NCBI GenBank assembly: GCA_020627685.1
Contig: JAHDGK010000010.1
Coordinates: 1 to 44,067, forward strand
Direction of reading: 5' to 3'
Length of the DNA: 44,067 nucleotides
From: Granulosicoccus sp.
Lineage (GTDB): Bacteria > Pseudomonadota > Gammaproteobacteria > Granulosicoccales > Granulosicoccaceae
Below are positions 1 to 8,426 of the stretch, one piece after another (the first letter of the stretch is position 1; each line of letters opens with the position of its first letter). The position numbers and the translations under genes are program-made. The notes under the pieces are model-generated. The model had not been told where the DNA came from, ran no database searches, and worked only from the letters and a program-made list of their open reading frames with translations.

Positions 1-83
1 GGCCCTTTTTGCTTTCCGGCTTTCAAGTTTGAGAAAAGCTCTGCACGTAAATACCAATGCCTAACTCACTAGGGTCGTAAAAC

Positions 84-503
84 CTATTTAACGATAATGA
101 GTAAAGGCGGTGCGCCGGTTGCGCGTAACTCAAATCGTCCAGGTTTGATAGCAATGAAACTAATCTCAGCTTCACCCTCGTCATCAAACTCGATTGAATC
201 AATTCCCAGTGGTCTTATTTCAATGTCATTGATGACAATCTCATCTATCCATAGGTTTCTGAAAAAACTAGCACCACTGATCGCCATTTCAGCAGACCCA
301 TCGGCTTGAATGATGATTTCATAATAGATGCCCGCTTCTATTTCGATGGGCTCTTTGGCTAAGGGCTCACCTGAAGAAAGTACGAGTGTAGGTAGTTCTA
401 CAGCCTTACCAACTAGCCCGTTTTGAGCGGTCGCGGCGCTAAATACACCCAACAGTGATGCTGCAAGGCAGGCCTTTAGCAAACGCTTTACTGAAAAGTG
501 CAT
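84..503 (-). CDS. Small secreted protein of unknown function
   Basis: This encodes 139 residues that I do not recognise. The N-terminus is a clear Sec signal peptide: Lys/Arg-containing start, hydrophobic stretch around residues 8-22, and likely cleavage after ATA before QNG near residue 27. The mature part of about 112 residues is rich in beta-prone Ile, Val and Glu and ends in a run of hydrophobic residues. Its pattern of a short domain with a late Gly-Arg-Phe-Glu-Leu strand recalls cupredoxin-like folds, but I see no Cys/His/Met copper ligand set. Residues 100-112 are acidic. The start is preceded by AAGG at a somewhat long distance. It lies 128 bases downstream of cobU in the same direction, with no evidence of shared function. 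It is probably a periplasmic protein. Confidence 0.6.
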   Translation of the reverse strand: MHFSVKRLLKACLAASLLGVFSAATAQNGLVGKAVELPTLVLSSGEPLAKEPIEIEAGIYYEIIIQADGSAEMAISGASFFRNLWIDEIVINDIEIRPLGIDSIEFDDEGEAEISFIAIKPGRFELRATGAPPLLIIVK

Positions 504-631
504 TTCACATCTACCTTTGTTTTTTAGTTTGTTAAGAAGGTAGGTATATCAACTTTTCTGTTTTGAACACAGTGGACAAAGGAACACCACTGTATTGGTA
601 GTGATATTGAGTGGTTCGGGGTAGGTAGAAT

Positions 632-1156
632 TTAAGCGCCGTTTGCGCTTTTAACCTGTAAAGGAAGTCCTGCCACCATTAGTGTCACCTCATCGCAAAG
701 AGCTGCCAACTCTTGATGCAGTATTCCAATTTGATCGCAATACTGGCGGCTGAGTTTATCCATTGGAACGATGCCCATGTTCGTTTCATTGGAAATCAAA
801 ATGACGTGACACTGTGCGTTTTTGAAGGCCTCAAGAAATTTCTGTTTTTGTAGTTTCAAACTAGCTAAGTCATCGTCAATGACCAGTAAGTTTGTCATCC
901 ATAGTGTCAGGCAATCAATCAATACGCAGTCCGTTTCTGAAAATGTGCAGAGCGCGTCTGCCAGGTAGATTGGCTCTTCCATTGTTGAGACGCCAGGCAT
1001 TCGATCGTCTTTGTGACGCTGTATACGTCTGGCCATTTCTTCATCGAGTGCGGTGGCCGTAGCAATTAAGGTGCACTTCTTGTTCGTCGCTACACCCAGC
1101 GATTCCGCATAACGCGATTTACCCGATTTCATTCCTCCAAGGACGAGTGTTTTCAT
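632..1156 (-). CDS. cobU: Adenosylcobinamide kinase / guanylyltransferase
   Basis: This is a bifunctional cobalamin-salvage enzyme. It phosphorylates adenosylcobinamide and then transfers GMP to it, giving adenosyl-GDP-cobinamide for nucleotide-loop assembly in the cytoplasm. The 174 residues match the usual CobU length. The P-loop GGMKSGKS is at residues 7-14. The guanylylated His of the family fits H48 in the segment RIQRHKDDR. The conserved stretches CVLIDCLTLWMTNL and NMGIVPMD follow in the family order, and the C-terminus has the typical AGLPLQVK. No other cob gene is visible in the window, so it may serve salvage or belong to a scattered pathway. It is divergent from the dehydrogenase at 1262, with about 105 bases between them. 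No cobalamin riboswitch was seen. Confidence 0.93.
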   Translation of the reverse strand: MKTLVLGGMKSGKSRYAESLGVATNKKCTLIATATALDEEMARRIQRHKDDRMPGVSTMEEPIYLADALCTFSETDCVLIDCLTLWMTNLLVIDDDLASLKLQKQKFLEAFKNAQCHVILISNETNMGIVPMDKLSRQYCDQIGILHQELAALCDEVTLMVAGLPLQVKSANGA

Positions 1157-1261
1157 CGTGGGTAAACGGGACTGAGGTTGGTTGCGCGTGAGGGAATCAT
1201 CGAGTATGGGTATTTTGGGCTAATGAGTTAACATAAGGTTTTAATAATACGGAAGAGAACA

Positions 1262-2140
1262 ATGGCACAGGTAGCTTTTTTGGGTCTTGGCGTTATGGGC
1301 TATCCCATGGCTGGTCATTTACAGAAAGCAGGGCATTCCGTAACCGTGTACAACCGCACGGCAGAAAAAGCGGATCGTTGGGCGAAAGAGTATGGCGGTA
1401 CTGCCGCAGCTACGCCAGCCGAGGCTGCTGCCGGGGCAGAATTTGTCATGTGCTGCGTCGGGAACGACGACGATTTGCGTTCGGTCGTACTAGGCGATAC
1501 CGGTGCGTTAGCTGGTATGTCTAGCGAAAGCATTTTCGTTGACCATACTACTGCCTCTGCACAAGTCGCAAGAGAGCTGGCTGCAGTCGCAGCAAAAAAT
1601 GGTATTGGTTTCGTCGATGCGCCCGTATCGGGTGGACAGGCAGGAGCCGAGAACGGGCAACTGGCGATTATGTGTGGTGGCGAGCAGGCTCACTTTGATA
1701 AAGCCAACCCCATTATGGATGTTTACGCCAAAGCCACCGAACGATTTGGTGACGTTGGATCCGGTCAGATCACTAAAATGTGTAATCAGATCTGTATTGC
1801 CGGGCTGGTGCAAGGCATGTCAGAAGCTATTAACTTTGCAGAGAAATCCGGCCTAGATGCAAAGCAGATGGCTTCATTGGTATCTCAAGGGGCCGGTGGT
1901 TCCTGGCAGCTGACCAATCGTGCAGATACCATGGTCGATAACAAATTTGATTATGGCTTCGCTGTGGATTGGATGAGAAAAGATTTAGGTATCGCACTGG
2001 ATGCTGCCAAAGAGGTTGGTGTGTCGCTTCCAGTAACCGCACTAGTCGATCAATTCTATGCGGATGTTCAGCAAATGGGTGGTGGCCGTTGGGATACATC
2101 CAGCCTTATTCAGCGGTTGCGTCATTTCCAAAAAGACTAG
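1262..2140 (+). CDS. NAD(P)-dependent beta-hydroxyacid dehydrogenase (3-hydroxyisobutyrate dehydrogenase family)
   Basis: This is a soluble oxidoreductase of the family that includes 3-hydroxyisobutyrate, tartronate semialdehyde and 2-(hydroxymethyl)glutarate dehydrogenases. The 292 residues are normal for the family. The Rossmann motif GLGVMG is at residues 8-13, the substrate-binding DAPVSGG at 119-125, and the catalytic Lys with its partner Asn fits K172 and N175 in TKMCNQ. The start has a GGAAGAG ribosome site. The exact substrate cannot be read from the sequence. Because an enamidase-like gene lies further right, a role on 2-formylglutarate (as Hgd in nicotinate fermentation) is possible. 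The gene is separated from that locus by the ebo cluster, so valine or glyoxylate metabolism is equally plausible. A 12-bp stem terminator follows. Confidence 0.88.
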   Translation: MAQVAFLGLGVMGYPMAGHLQKAGHSVTVYNRTAEKADRWAKEYGGTAAATPAEAAAGAEFVMCCVGNDDDLRSVVLGDTGALAGMSSESIFVDHTTASAQVARELAAVAAKNGIGFVDAPVSGGQAGAENGQLAIMCGGEQAHFDKANPIMDVYAKATERFGDVGSGQITKMCNQICIAGLVQGMSEAINFAEKSGLDAKQMASLVSQGAGGSWQLTNRADTMVDNKFDYGFAVDWMRKDLGIALDAAKEVGVSLPVTALVDQFYADVQQMGGGRWDTSSLIQRLRHFQKD

Positions 2141-2169
2141 CAACTTCCGCCTGTAAATTTCTCTACAGC

Positions 2170-2205
2170 CAACGCTATATCTTAAGTACCGGAGATATAG
2201 CGTTG
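2170..2205 (+). terminator. Hairpin between converging genes
   Basis: Perfect 12-bp inverted repeat: CAACGCTATATC at 2170-2181 and its complement at 2194-2205, with a 12-base loop, followed by CAGTTTT. It lies 29 bases after the dehydrogenase stop. The second arm lies inside the last codons of the converging UbiA gene. It probably ends rightward transcription and may work in both directions. Confidence 0.7.
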
Positions 2206-3168
2206 CAGTTTTAGCGTTAAAGCGAATGCCCCTATCGTTGCAATAGTCAGCATTAACGATAGGGTAAGAGAGTATGCCGCGCTGGCGGCGACGGCAATGA
2301 GTACGCCATCTACGAGTGATATTCCGGCAATGAGGCTGACTACTGCGCGAGGAATATCACCTGCTTGCCTTCTGAAAATCAGTTTCAGGCAGTAACCGAT
2401 CCATACCAAAAGCAGTGCGCTTATCGCAGCCGTTATCAGTGAAACGTTGCTGTTAATGACACCGAAGACAAGAGGTGCTGCCAGAAACAACAGCGGCCAT
2501 AAAGTTGAAACGTGCCCAAGCTGTTCTTGCTTAGCCGTGTAAGTAAGACCTATCAAGTACGCAAGCGTAATCATCGCTCCAATGAACACGGCCTTATCAG
2601 GCTCTGCGGTGATCGATAGTGCGCAAGTGACATAAACCAGCAGTCGACAAAGCCCCATAAGTAGCGGGCTTGCAGGGTTTCCTTTGTGCCAGACGTTGTA
2701 TCCCACAATAGCGATATTCAGCGCTACTGCACTTAACAGGGCAGGGCCTGTTGTGTTTGCACTTGATGCCACAAGTCCGACAAGCATCGTGGAAATTCCC
2801 AACATCGCAAAGCCTGCGACAAACACATCGGTTGCTGAAACTTGCTTAGACGGTATGGGTCTTTCCGGGCGTTCCGCGGCATCGATCTTTCTATCGAAAG
2901 CATCGTTTAGATACATGCCGCCGATATAGGCAAAGCTCATCGCCGCAAGCAAGAGTGTCAGGTTAAGTGCTGACGTACTAGCACCACTGAGAACGATTGC
3001 CGCCAGCGTATTTGTCCAAACGGTGGGTAGGTTTGAGACTCGTCCAAGTTGTAGTGCGACCGATAAATTCCAGCCGCGAAAGCTTAATTCAGTGTTGGCG
3101 GTGCCTGCAGTCATGAGTGAGTACGAAAAGTGCATAGCGTAGGTTACTTGCTTACGTGCAGTTTCCAT
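2182..3168 (-). CDS. eboC: EboC-like UbiA-family prenyltransferase
   Basis: This is an integral membrane protein of the UbiA superfamily. These enzymes join a polyprenyl diphosphate to an acceptor at the inner membrane. The first Asp-rich motif reads NDAFDRKID, at about residues 88-96, and the following ERPERPIPSK is typical of the family. About eight or nine hydrophobic segments follow. The second Asp-rich motif is not classical: at its expected place is YTAKQEQ, as in several non-quinone UbiA branches. The ATG at 3168 is preferred because AGGA lies 5 bases upstream of it; another ATG two codons earlier (3174) is possible. The assignment as EboC rests on its neighbours EboB, EboF and EboD-EboA. 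It starts only a few bases from the divergent eboF, so the two share one short promoter region. Confidence 0.83.
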   Translation of the reverse strand: METARKQVTYAMHFSYSLMTAGTANTELSFRGWNLSVALQLGRVSNLPTVWTNTLAAIVLSGASTSALNLTLLLAAMSFAYIGGMYLNDAFDRKIDAAERPERPIPSKQVSATDVFVAGFAMLGISTMLVGLVASSANTTGPALLSAVALNIAIVGYNVWHKGNPASPLLMGLCRLLVYVTCALSITAEPDKAVFIGAMITLAYLIGLTYTAKQEQLGHVSTLWPLLFLAAPLVFGVINSNVSLITAAISALLLVWIGYCLKLIFRRQAGDIPRAVVSLIAGISLVDGVLIAVAASAAYSLTLSLMLTIATIGAFALTLKLQRYISGT

Positions 3169-3177
3169 GCTCATCCT

Positions 3178-4596
3178 ATGAAACAGACTCTAGTAATTTT
3201 GGTTGTAGGTTTAAGCCCTGCGCTTGTCGGGGAGCACACACCTCATTTGGCTAAATTGGCCAAGCGTGGAGGGCTGCGTGCAATGCGGGCGGTCACCCCC
3301 GCTGTAACCTGTACAGCTCAATCGACACTGGTCACCGGATTAACACCTAAAGAGCATGGCATTGTCGGAAATGGCTGGTTTTTCCGCGATTTATCGGAAG
3401 TTTGGTTGTGGCGACAGTCGAACAAACTGGTTGGCGGGGAGAAAATCTGGGAGGCTGCGAAAGCGCGAAATCCTGAATTTACCTGCGCCAAAATGTTCTG
3501 GTGGTACAACATGTACTCCACAGCTGATTGGAGCGCAACGCCTCGCCCCATGTATCCGGCCGATGGACGGAAAATCCCCGATCACTACAGCCATCCTCCC
3601 GAGTTACACGATGAGTTAGATGAAAAACTGGGACAGTTCCCCTTGTTTAAATTCTGGGGCCCGATGGCAGATATTACCTCCAGTAAATGGATAGCCGATG
3701 CAACTTGTCACATGATGGAGACTCGGAATCCTACATTGACCTTAACGTACTTACCGCATCTGGATTACAACCTTCAGCGTTTGGGTCCTGATCTGAATCA
3801 CCCCGATATTCAATCCGATTTGACCGCTGTTGATGCATTGTGTGGCGAGCTCATTGCCAAAGCCGATGAGCAGGGTCAAAACGTTATTATTGTTTCAGAG
3901 TACGGTATTACTCCTGTGACTGATGCCGTTCATATCAATAGAGCGCTTCGCCAGGCGGGTCTGCTTCGCGTAAGAAACGAGCAAGGTCGCGAACAATTAG
4001 ATGCAGGCGCTTCAGATGCCTTTGCTGTTGTTGATCATCAGCTTGCCCACGTCTATGTCAACAACCATGAAAAGCTCGATGAAGTTCGGGGAATACTCGA
4101 ATCGCTTGATGGTGTGGAAAAAGTATTGGGTGAGGAGGGTAAAGCACAGTGTGGACTTGACCATGATCGCTCCGGCGAACTGGTGGCTATCTCAAAAGCG
4201 GATAGATGGTTCAGTTATTACTACTGGTTGGATGACAATGCAGCTCCGGATTATTCAAGAACAGTAGATATACACAGGAAGCCCGGCTATGACCCGGTTG
4301 AGTTGTTTATAGATCCTGAGATCAAAGTGCCGATGCTGGCAGTCGCTTCCCGTCTAATTCGAAAAAAATTAGGCTTTCGCACTTTGCTTGATGTGATTTC
4401 CAACAAGCAAACGACGCTGGTAAAAGGATCACACGGTAGGCCCACCGATACGCCTGAGCACGGTCCCTTGGTAATCAGTAGCGACGCCGCCTTATTACCT
4501 AACAGCGATATTGATTCGACTGACTTTAAGCAGCTTGTGCTCGATCATGTGTTTGCTGATGAGACAGCTGACGCTGAGTTCAAACAGGCCAGCTAA
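3178..4596 (+). CDS. eboF: EboF-like alkaline phosphatase-superfamily (type I phosphodiesterase) protein
   Basis: This 472-residue protein belongs to the nucleotide pyrophosphatase/phosphodiesterase branch of the alkaline phosphatase superfamily and matches the ebo-cluster member called EboF. The segment TPAVTCTAQSTLVTG at residues 40-54 aligns with the nucleophile loop, placing the catalytic Thr at T44. Other family landmarks are LPHLDYNLQRLGP (192-204) and KGSHGRP near 416-422. Oddly, the usual N-terminal metal Asp-Gly is replaced by VVGLSP, and the usual Ser-Asp-His-Gly reads VSEYG at 239-243. The metal site is therefore altered, and activity is uncertain. The ATG at 3178 is chosen over a GTG at 3130 because the protein then begins directly with the first beta strand. 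It is the only ebo gene on the plus strand and converges with eboB, with 3 bases between stops. Confidence 0.82.
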   Translation: MKQTLVILVVGLSPALVGEHTPHLAKLAKRGGLRAMRAVTPAVTCTAQSTLVTGLTPKEHGIVGNGWFFRDLSEVWLWRQSNKLVGGEKIWEAAKARNPEFTCAKMFWWYNMYSTADWSATPRPMYPADGRKIPDHYSHPPELHDELDEKLGQFPLFKFWGPMADITSSKWIADATCHMMETRNPTLTLTYLPHLDYNLQRLGPDLNHPDIQSDLTAVDALCGELIAKADEQGQNVIIVSEYGITPVTDAVHINRALRQAGLLRVRNEQGREQLDAGASDAFAVVDHQLAHVYVNNHEKLDEVRGILESLDGVEKVLGEEGKAQCGLDHDRSGELVAISKADRWFSYYYWLDDNAAPDYSRTVDIHRKPGYDPVELFIDPEIKVPMLAVASRLIRKKLGFRTLLDVISNKQTTLVKGSHGRPTDTPEHGPLVISSDAALLPNSDIDSTDFKQLVLDHVFADETADAEFKQAS

Positions 4597-4599
4597 TAT

Positions 4600-5526
4600 T
4601 TATTTGATGACTAAATTGTCGGTGCTGCGAGAGGGTGCGGAATCTTCAACAACAGGCTCACGGCCTCCACGTAGGATACTGTTGCCTTCGTAAACAGTGC
4701 GTTGATCGATAGGTGCCGGGTCAAGCCAATCGCTTTCTTTCATTTGCCCGCTCTGGCTATAGGCATCTAGTGCATTTTGATAGCAGGCGAGGCGGACAGT
4801 CTCTTCAGGTATGCCTCTTTTAAGGGCAAGGCTTGCGGTTTTGGCAACACCCAATGGCTCTGAGATTCCCCAGTCACACGCGGAATCTACGATGATCTTG
4901 TTGGCACCGTATTCAGACAAAATATCCACCATTCGTTCGTTGCCCATTTTGGTCGATGGATAAATAGAGAAGGCGGCCCAGAATCCGCGGTCGAGAACCT
5001 CCTTTACTGTCTCTTCATTGTTGTGATCAACAACGACCATGGAGGGGTCTAAACCGTGCTCTAAGCAGACATCCATAGAGCGCGAAGTGCCTCTCTTTTT
5101 ATCCCGATGAGGTGTATGAATCATGACGGGTAAATTTAATTCTTTAGCCAAGTCCAGCTGCTGGCGGAAATATCGGTCTTCCAGTTCAGTCTGCTCGTCG
5201 TAGCCAATTTCGCCAATCGCAACGACGCCTTCTTTCAATGCGAAGCGAGGCAGTATTTCCATAACCGCTTCAGCCAATTCCTCGTTGTTAGCTTCTTTGG
5301 AATTTAAGCCGATGGTGCAGTAGTGCCGCATACCGAATTGCCCGGCCCTGAAGCGCTCGAAACCGAGAATGGAAGACAGATAGTCTATGTAAGTACCGAC
5401 ATGGGTTCGGGGTTGCCCTAACCAGAATGCTGGCTCAATGACCGCAACGACTCCTGATGCCGCCATGGCCTGGTAGTCTTCTGTCGTACGCGAAATCATA
5501 TGCGCGTGCGGATCGATGAACATCAT
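4600..5526 (-). CDS. eboB: EboB-like TatD-family metal-dependent hydrolase
   Basis: This is a cytoplasmic TIM-barrel hydrolase of the TatD family, 308 residues. The metal ligands are all visible: HAH at residues 7-9, E106 in GEIGYDE, H137 in VMIHTPH, H168 in VVDHNNEE, and D214 in IVDSACDWG. TatD enzymes often act as nucleases or small hydrolases, but the ebo-type members have no proven substrate. The last 40 residues extend past the usual TatD end and are acidic and polar. The first Met codons are doubled (5526 and 5523). It follows the EboD-EboA gene in the same direction with a 70-base gap, so both are probably on one transcript. It converges on eboF. Confidence 0.87.
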   Translation of the reverse strand: MMFIDPHAHMISRTTEDYQAMAASGVVAVIEPAFWLGQPRTHVGTYIDYLSSILGFERFRAGQFGMRHYCTIGLNSKEANNEELAEAVMEILPRFALKEGVVAIGEIGYDEQTELEDRYFRQQLDLAKELNLPVMIHTPHRDKKRGTSRSMDVCLEHGLDPSMVVVDHNNEETVKEVLDRGFWAAFSIYPSTKMGNERMVDILSEYGANKIIVDSACDWGISEPLGVAKTASLALKRGIPEETVRLACYQNALDAYSQSGQMKESDWLDPAPIDQRTVYEGNSILRGGREPVVEDSAPSRSTDNLVIK

Positions 5527-5596
5527 TAGCGTGTCTTGCCTTTTCGGGTTACTCGATTATAGTAACGCCTCGCCTGACTTGCTGAATCTCTTGTGC

Positions 5597-7855
5597 TTAC
5601 TGTTTTGTAAGTCCGTATTGCTGGCCGATTGAATCCCAGTTCAAAGAACCGTTTTCGATTTCTTTACACCACATTGGGTACGTGGCCTGCAGCGCGCCGT
5701 GGTTTGCATTAGGGCATGAGAGTAGGGCAAGAAGGGCAGCCTTTTGCTGTAATTCATTACTGTCTTGCAGCGCGTACTGAAGATCATCCAGCGTGGAGCC
5801 TTCAGCGTGTGGGCCTACACATCGCCAAAGCTCAGGAGTCACTTCCCGGTGCGCCGCCCATCGTTCGTGCGCATAGTCACACAGGATGCGGGCAAGTTCC
5901 GGGTTTGATCGTTCATCGATACCCTGAATCGGCCAGAGTTGGCTGTCAATAAACAACGCCTTTAGTACCATGTGGTTCCAGCGGTTTTGCGAAAAGTGCA
6001 GTCTGGGGTAGGGGTTTCTATAAGCAATCGCTTGGAATATGGCCGCAATATGTGTTCTTAGTCCTGAACCGATAACCGAATCAAGCGTCTCGCCTTTAGG
6101 TAGTACTGCCGTGCAACGATAAAACGCTATGGCTTCATTGAGTTCAGCGGTCTTGCACAGCTCAGCAAACCGATCTTCGAACTGATCGGGGTGGAGCTGC
6201 TGAAGTGTGCATATGACAAGGCAGCGTGCGGCAGCGTCGATACTCCAGTCTGACGGGTTCCATTCGCGCCCGCAATCGCGCTGGGCAGATTCGATTTCTA
6301 TTGCTGAAAGTGTTAAATCATCCCGCTTAAGTTTTCTCGGAATCAGGCCAAGCGTTATGTATAGATCGCGATCTGAATAGTCAGTTTTAAGTTGTTGCAG
6401 TCGCGTTTTTAACCAATCAAATTCTGCAGGCTCTGTGCGTGCTTTTATCCAGTGACTGAGATGAGCGAGAACAGCCTGTATGTTCAGTTCATTATCATCG
6501 GATACGGCGCTGGATACGGCGCTGAAAATGGTTTTGATTTTTGAAGTGTTGCTTGAGTCGTTCGCTGCGGACAGCGTGTGGATTTCTGTTTTAGTATCTG
6601 GATCGGAATTCAACCAATCGATTGATTGTTCGATTAAGTCCTCGTCCATCGAGTGAACTTCTACGCCGACACCAATATCCTCAAGCAGAGTTATGGTGAG
6701 TTCACCACCTAGGTGTTCTTTAAATTCAGTCAGGCCTGAAACAATAGACAGTTGCCCATTGGGAGATCGAGATGACAACTCCGCATGCTGTAAGGTCGCA
6801 CCAAGGGCTTTCAGCAGCTTATAAACTCTTAAGTCTTTGCCGTGATCCAGTAAGGAGCTCAGTACCGAATACCGTGCATCCAATGCAATGCCAATAGCGA
6901 CTGCTTCGCCATGTCTGATGTCATGGTGCGTCATCGTCTCCAAGCGATGAGCAGACCAGTGACCGAAGTCTAAGGGTCTAGCGCTACCGCTTTCAAACGG
7001 ATCGCCGCCTTTCGCTATCTGAGCCATATGCAGTTCGGCACAACGTTTAATCATGTAGCTCATGGAAGTTTTGTCGAACGCTTTTAATTTGCTTGCGTGC
7101 TCTTCCAGCCAGTTGAAAAATTTAGCATCTCTGATCAGAGCAACTTTAACGGCCTCTGACATGCCAGCAATTTTGTCTCGAGCGGGTAAGGATTCTATAA
7201 ACTGGTAATCGTTGATAACAGCATAGGGAGGGGCGAAGGTTCCCAGATAGTTTTTCTGGCCGAACAGATTAACGCCGTTTTTAACACCGACACCGGAATC
7301 GTTCTGAGCCAGCACCGTTGTGGGTATACGAATATGCCTGATCCCTCGATGGGAGGTGGCTGCAACTAATCCAACCGCGTCAAGTAACGCACCACCACCA
7401 ATACCCATGATGTACGAGTGCCTATCGATTCCTTGCTTAGACACAATCTTCTGCATGTGAGTGATGTGCGCCGAATTGTTTTTAATAGCCTCTCCGGCGG
7501 GCATGACGATAGGCGGACCACTCAAGGTCATCGAATGATGATACCTGTCAAAGTAATCATTAATTTGACTAATTAAATTAGGTTGAGCGTCCAGCACGCC
7601 CTCGTCAATAAAGACGCAGCATCGGTGGCATTTGTCGGATTCAAGTCTGGAGACCGTATCAAGCAATGTTGGATTTGTCGCAGCGAAAATATCCTCGCTG
7701 AAAATCACCGGGTATTGATACTCAACCGTAAATTGTTGCCACGAAATATTGTCGCTAGCGTTCTCAGTGGCATGCGCTGTGTGCATAGTCATTTGATTGG
7801 TTTTGAGTTCGTTTGTACAAGCGTTCTCAAGGGTGTTATGTGGGAAAATTTTCAT
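5597..7855 (-). CDS. eboD-eboA: EboD-EboA fusion: dehydroquinate synthase-like sugar phosphate cyclase joined to an EboA domain
   Basis: One 752-residue protein holds two ebo functions that are usually separate genes. Residues about 40-415 are a dehydroquinate synthase-fold cyclase: NAD loop GIGGGALLDAVG (151-162), VPTT-like IPTTVLAQNDSGVGVK (177-192), KNYLGTFAPP (201-210), and Zn ligands E234, H299 and H315. The DSGVGVK and KNYLGT spellings look more like C7 sedoheptulose-phosphate cyclases than shikimate AroB. After a Ser/Asp-rich linker (about 420-458), residues 460-752 match the helical EboA domain, including FSQNRWNHMVLKALF at 621-635. The start at 7855 is set by a GGAGG 8 bases upstream; an upstream ATG at 7909 is less likely. 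It is first in the minus-strand unit with eboB. Product and the reason for fusion are unknown. Confidence 0.87.
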   Translation of the reverse strand: MKIFPHNTLENACTNELKTNQMTMHTAHATENASDNISWQQFTVEYQYPVIFSEDIFAATNPTLLDTVSRLESDKCHRCCVFIDEGVLDAQPNLISQINDYFDRYHHSMTLSGPPIVMPAGEAIKNNSAHITHMQKIVSKQGIDRHSYIMGIGGGALLDAVGLVAATSHRGIRHIRIPTTVLAQNDSGVGVKNGVNLFGQKNYLGTFAPPYAVINDYQFIESLPARDKIAGMSEAVKVALIRDAKFFNWLEEHASKLKAFDKTSMSYMIKRCAELHMAQIAKGGDPFESGSARPLDFGHWSAHRLETMTHHDIRHGEAVAIGIALDARYSVLSSLLDHGKDLRVYKLLKALGATLQHAELSSRSPNGQLSIVSGLTEFKEHLGGELTITLLEDIGVGVEVHSMDEDLIEQSIDWLNSDPDTKTEIHTLSAANDSSNTSKIKTIFSAVSSAVSDDNELNIQAVLAHLSHWIKARTEPAEFDWLKTRLQQLKTDYSDRDLYITLGLIPRKLKRDDLTLSAIEIESAQRDCGREWNPSDWSIDAAARCLVICTLQQLHPDQFEDRFAELCKTAELNEAIAFYRCTAVLPKGETLDSVIGSGLRTHIAAIFQAIAYRNPYPRLHFSQNRWNHMVLKALFIDSQLWPIQGIDERSNPELARILCDYAHERWAAHREVTPELWRCVGPHAEGSTLDDLQYALQDSNELQQKAALLALLSCPNANHGALQATYPMWCKEIENGSLNWDSIGQQYGLTKQ

Positions 7856-7863
7856 CTCCTTCA

Positions 7864-7868
7864 CCTCC
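7864..7868 (-). promoter_or_regulatory. Strong ribosome-binding site for eboD-eboA
   Basis: Read on the minus strand this is GGAGG, 8 bases before the ATG at 7855, with a further GGAG directly before that ATG. It decides the start 18 codons inside the longest open frame. Confidence 0.75.
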
Positions 7869-7991
7869 CCTGAAGTAGTGCTTTGATAAGCCTTAGGTGC
7901 AAGTATCATGTCAAAGATACGCCTTCACATTACGTGGCAAGCTTCTTGATGCACTGACATGTACTGATCAACAAAAAATGGCGTCGATCTG

Positions 7992-8378
7992 ATGCGAATA
8001 ATGCTTGGCTTACTGTTATTTCTTATGCTCTTGTTCGGGGCGGTTCAATATAACGATCCTGACGGGGCGCTATGGATGTTGATCTATACAATCCCGGCTG
8101 TATGGTGTGGCTTAGGCTTATTCCAACGCAAGTTATTTACACTTAAATCAGTCAAAGTTGCCTATTGGGCAACTGTTGCGCTGACGGTGATCGGGGTGGT
8201 GTACTTCTGGCCAATAACCCCGAGGTTCTGGACCAAGGAAGTTTGGTACAACGTGGAAACGGCAAGGGAGGGTATGGGCTTAATGATAGTTCTGTGCGTT
8301 CTTCTATACGTGCGGTTTTGCGTACGCCGGCCGCAGGGTAAAATAGCTGAACCTGACTACGAAGCGCAGCAAGCCTAG
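7992..8378 (+). CDS. TMEM220-family small membrane protein
   Basis: This 128-residue protein has four hydrophobic helices (about residues 3-18, 27-45, 55-73 and 94-108). It carries the family signature QYNDPDGALWMLIY near 20-33, which matches the transmembrane 220 family found in bacteria and animals. The biochemical role of the family is not known. The start has no strong ribosome site; a second ATG three codons on is possible. It is divergent from eboD-eboA by 136 bases and converges on the enamidase gene. There is nothing to tie it firmly to either neighbour, although its place beside the ebo cluster is worth noting. Confidence 0.75.
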   Translation: MRIMLGLLLFLMLLFGAVQYNDPDGALWMLIYTIPAVWCGLGLFQRKLFTLKSVKVAYWATVALTVIGVVYFWPITPRFWTKEVWYNVETAREGMGLMIVLCVLLYVRFCVRRPQGKIAEPDYEAQQA

Positions 8379-8426
8379 CCGCGCAACTTATAGGATTTTT
8401 GAAGCTATAACTAAACGTCGATGCAA

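Noticed and set aside
1157-1261. Cobalamin riboswitch near cobU
   Set aside because: The divergent gap is about 105 bases, and no B12-box-like sequence was recognised.
5597-7855. Shikimate-pathway 3-dehydroquinate synthase (AroB)
   Set aside because: The cyclase fold is right, but DSGVGVK and KNYLGT wording, the fused EboA domain and the ebo neighbours argue for EboD.
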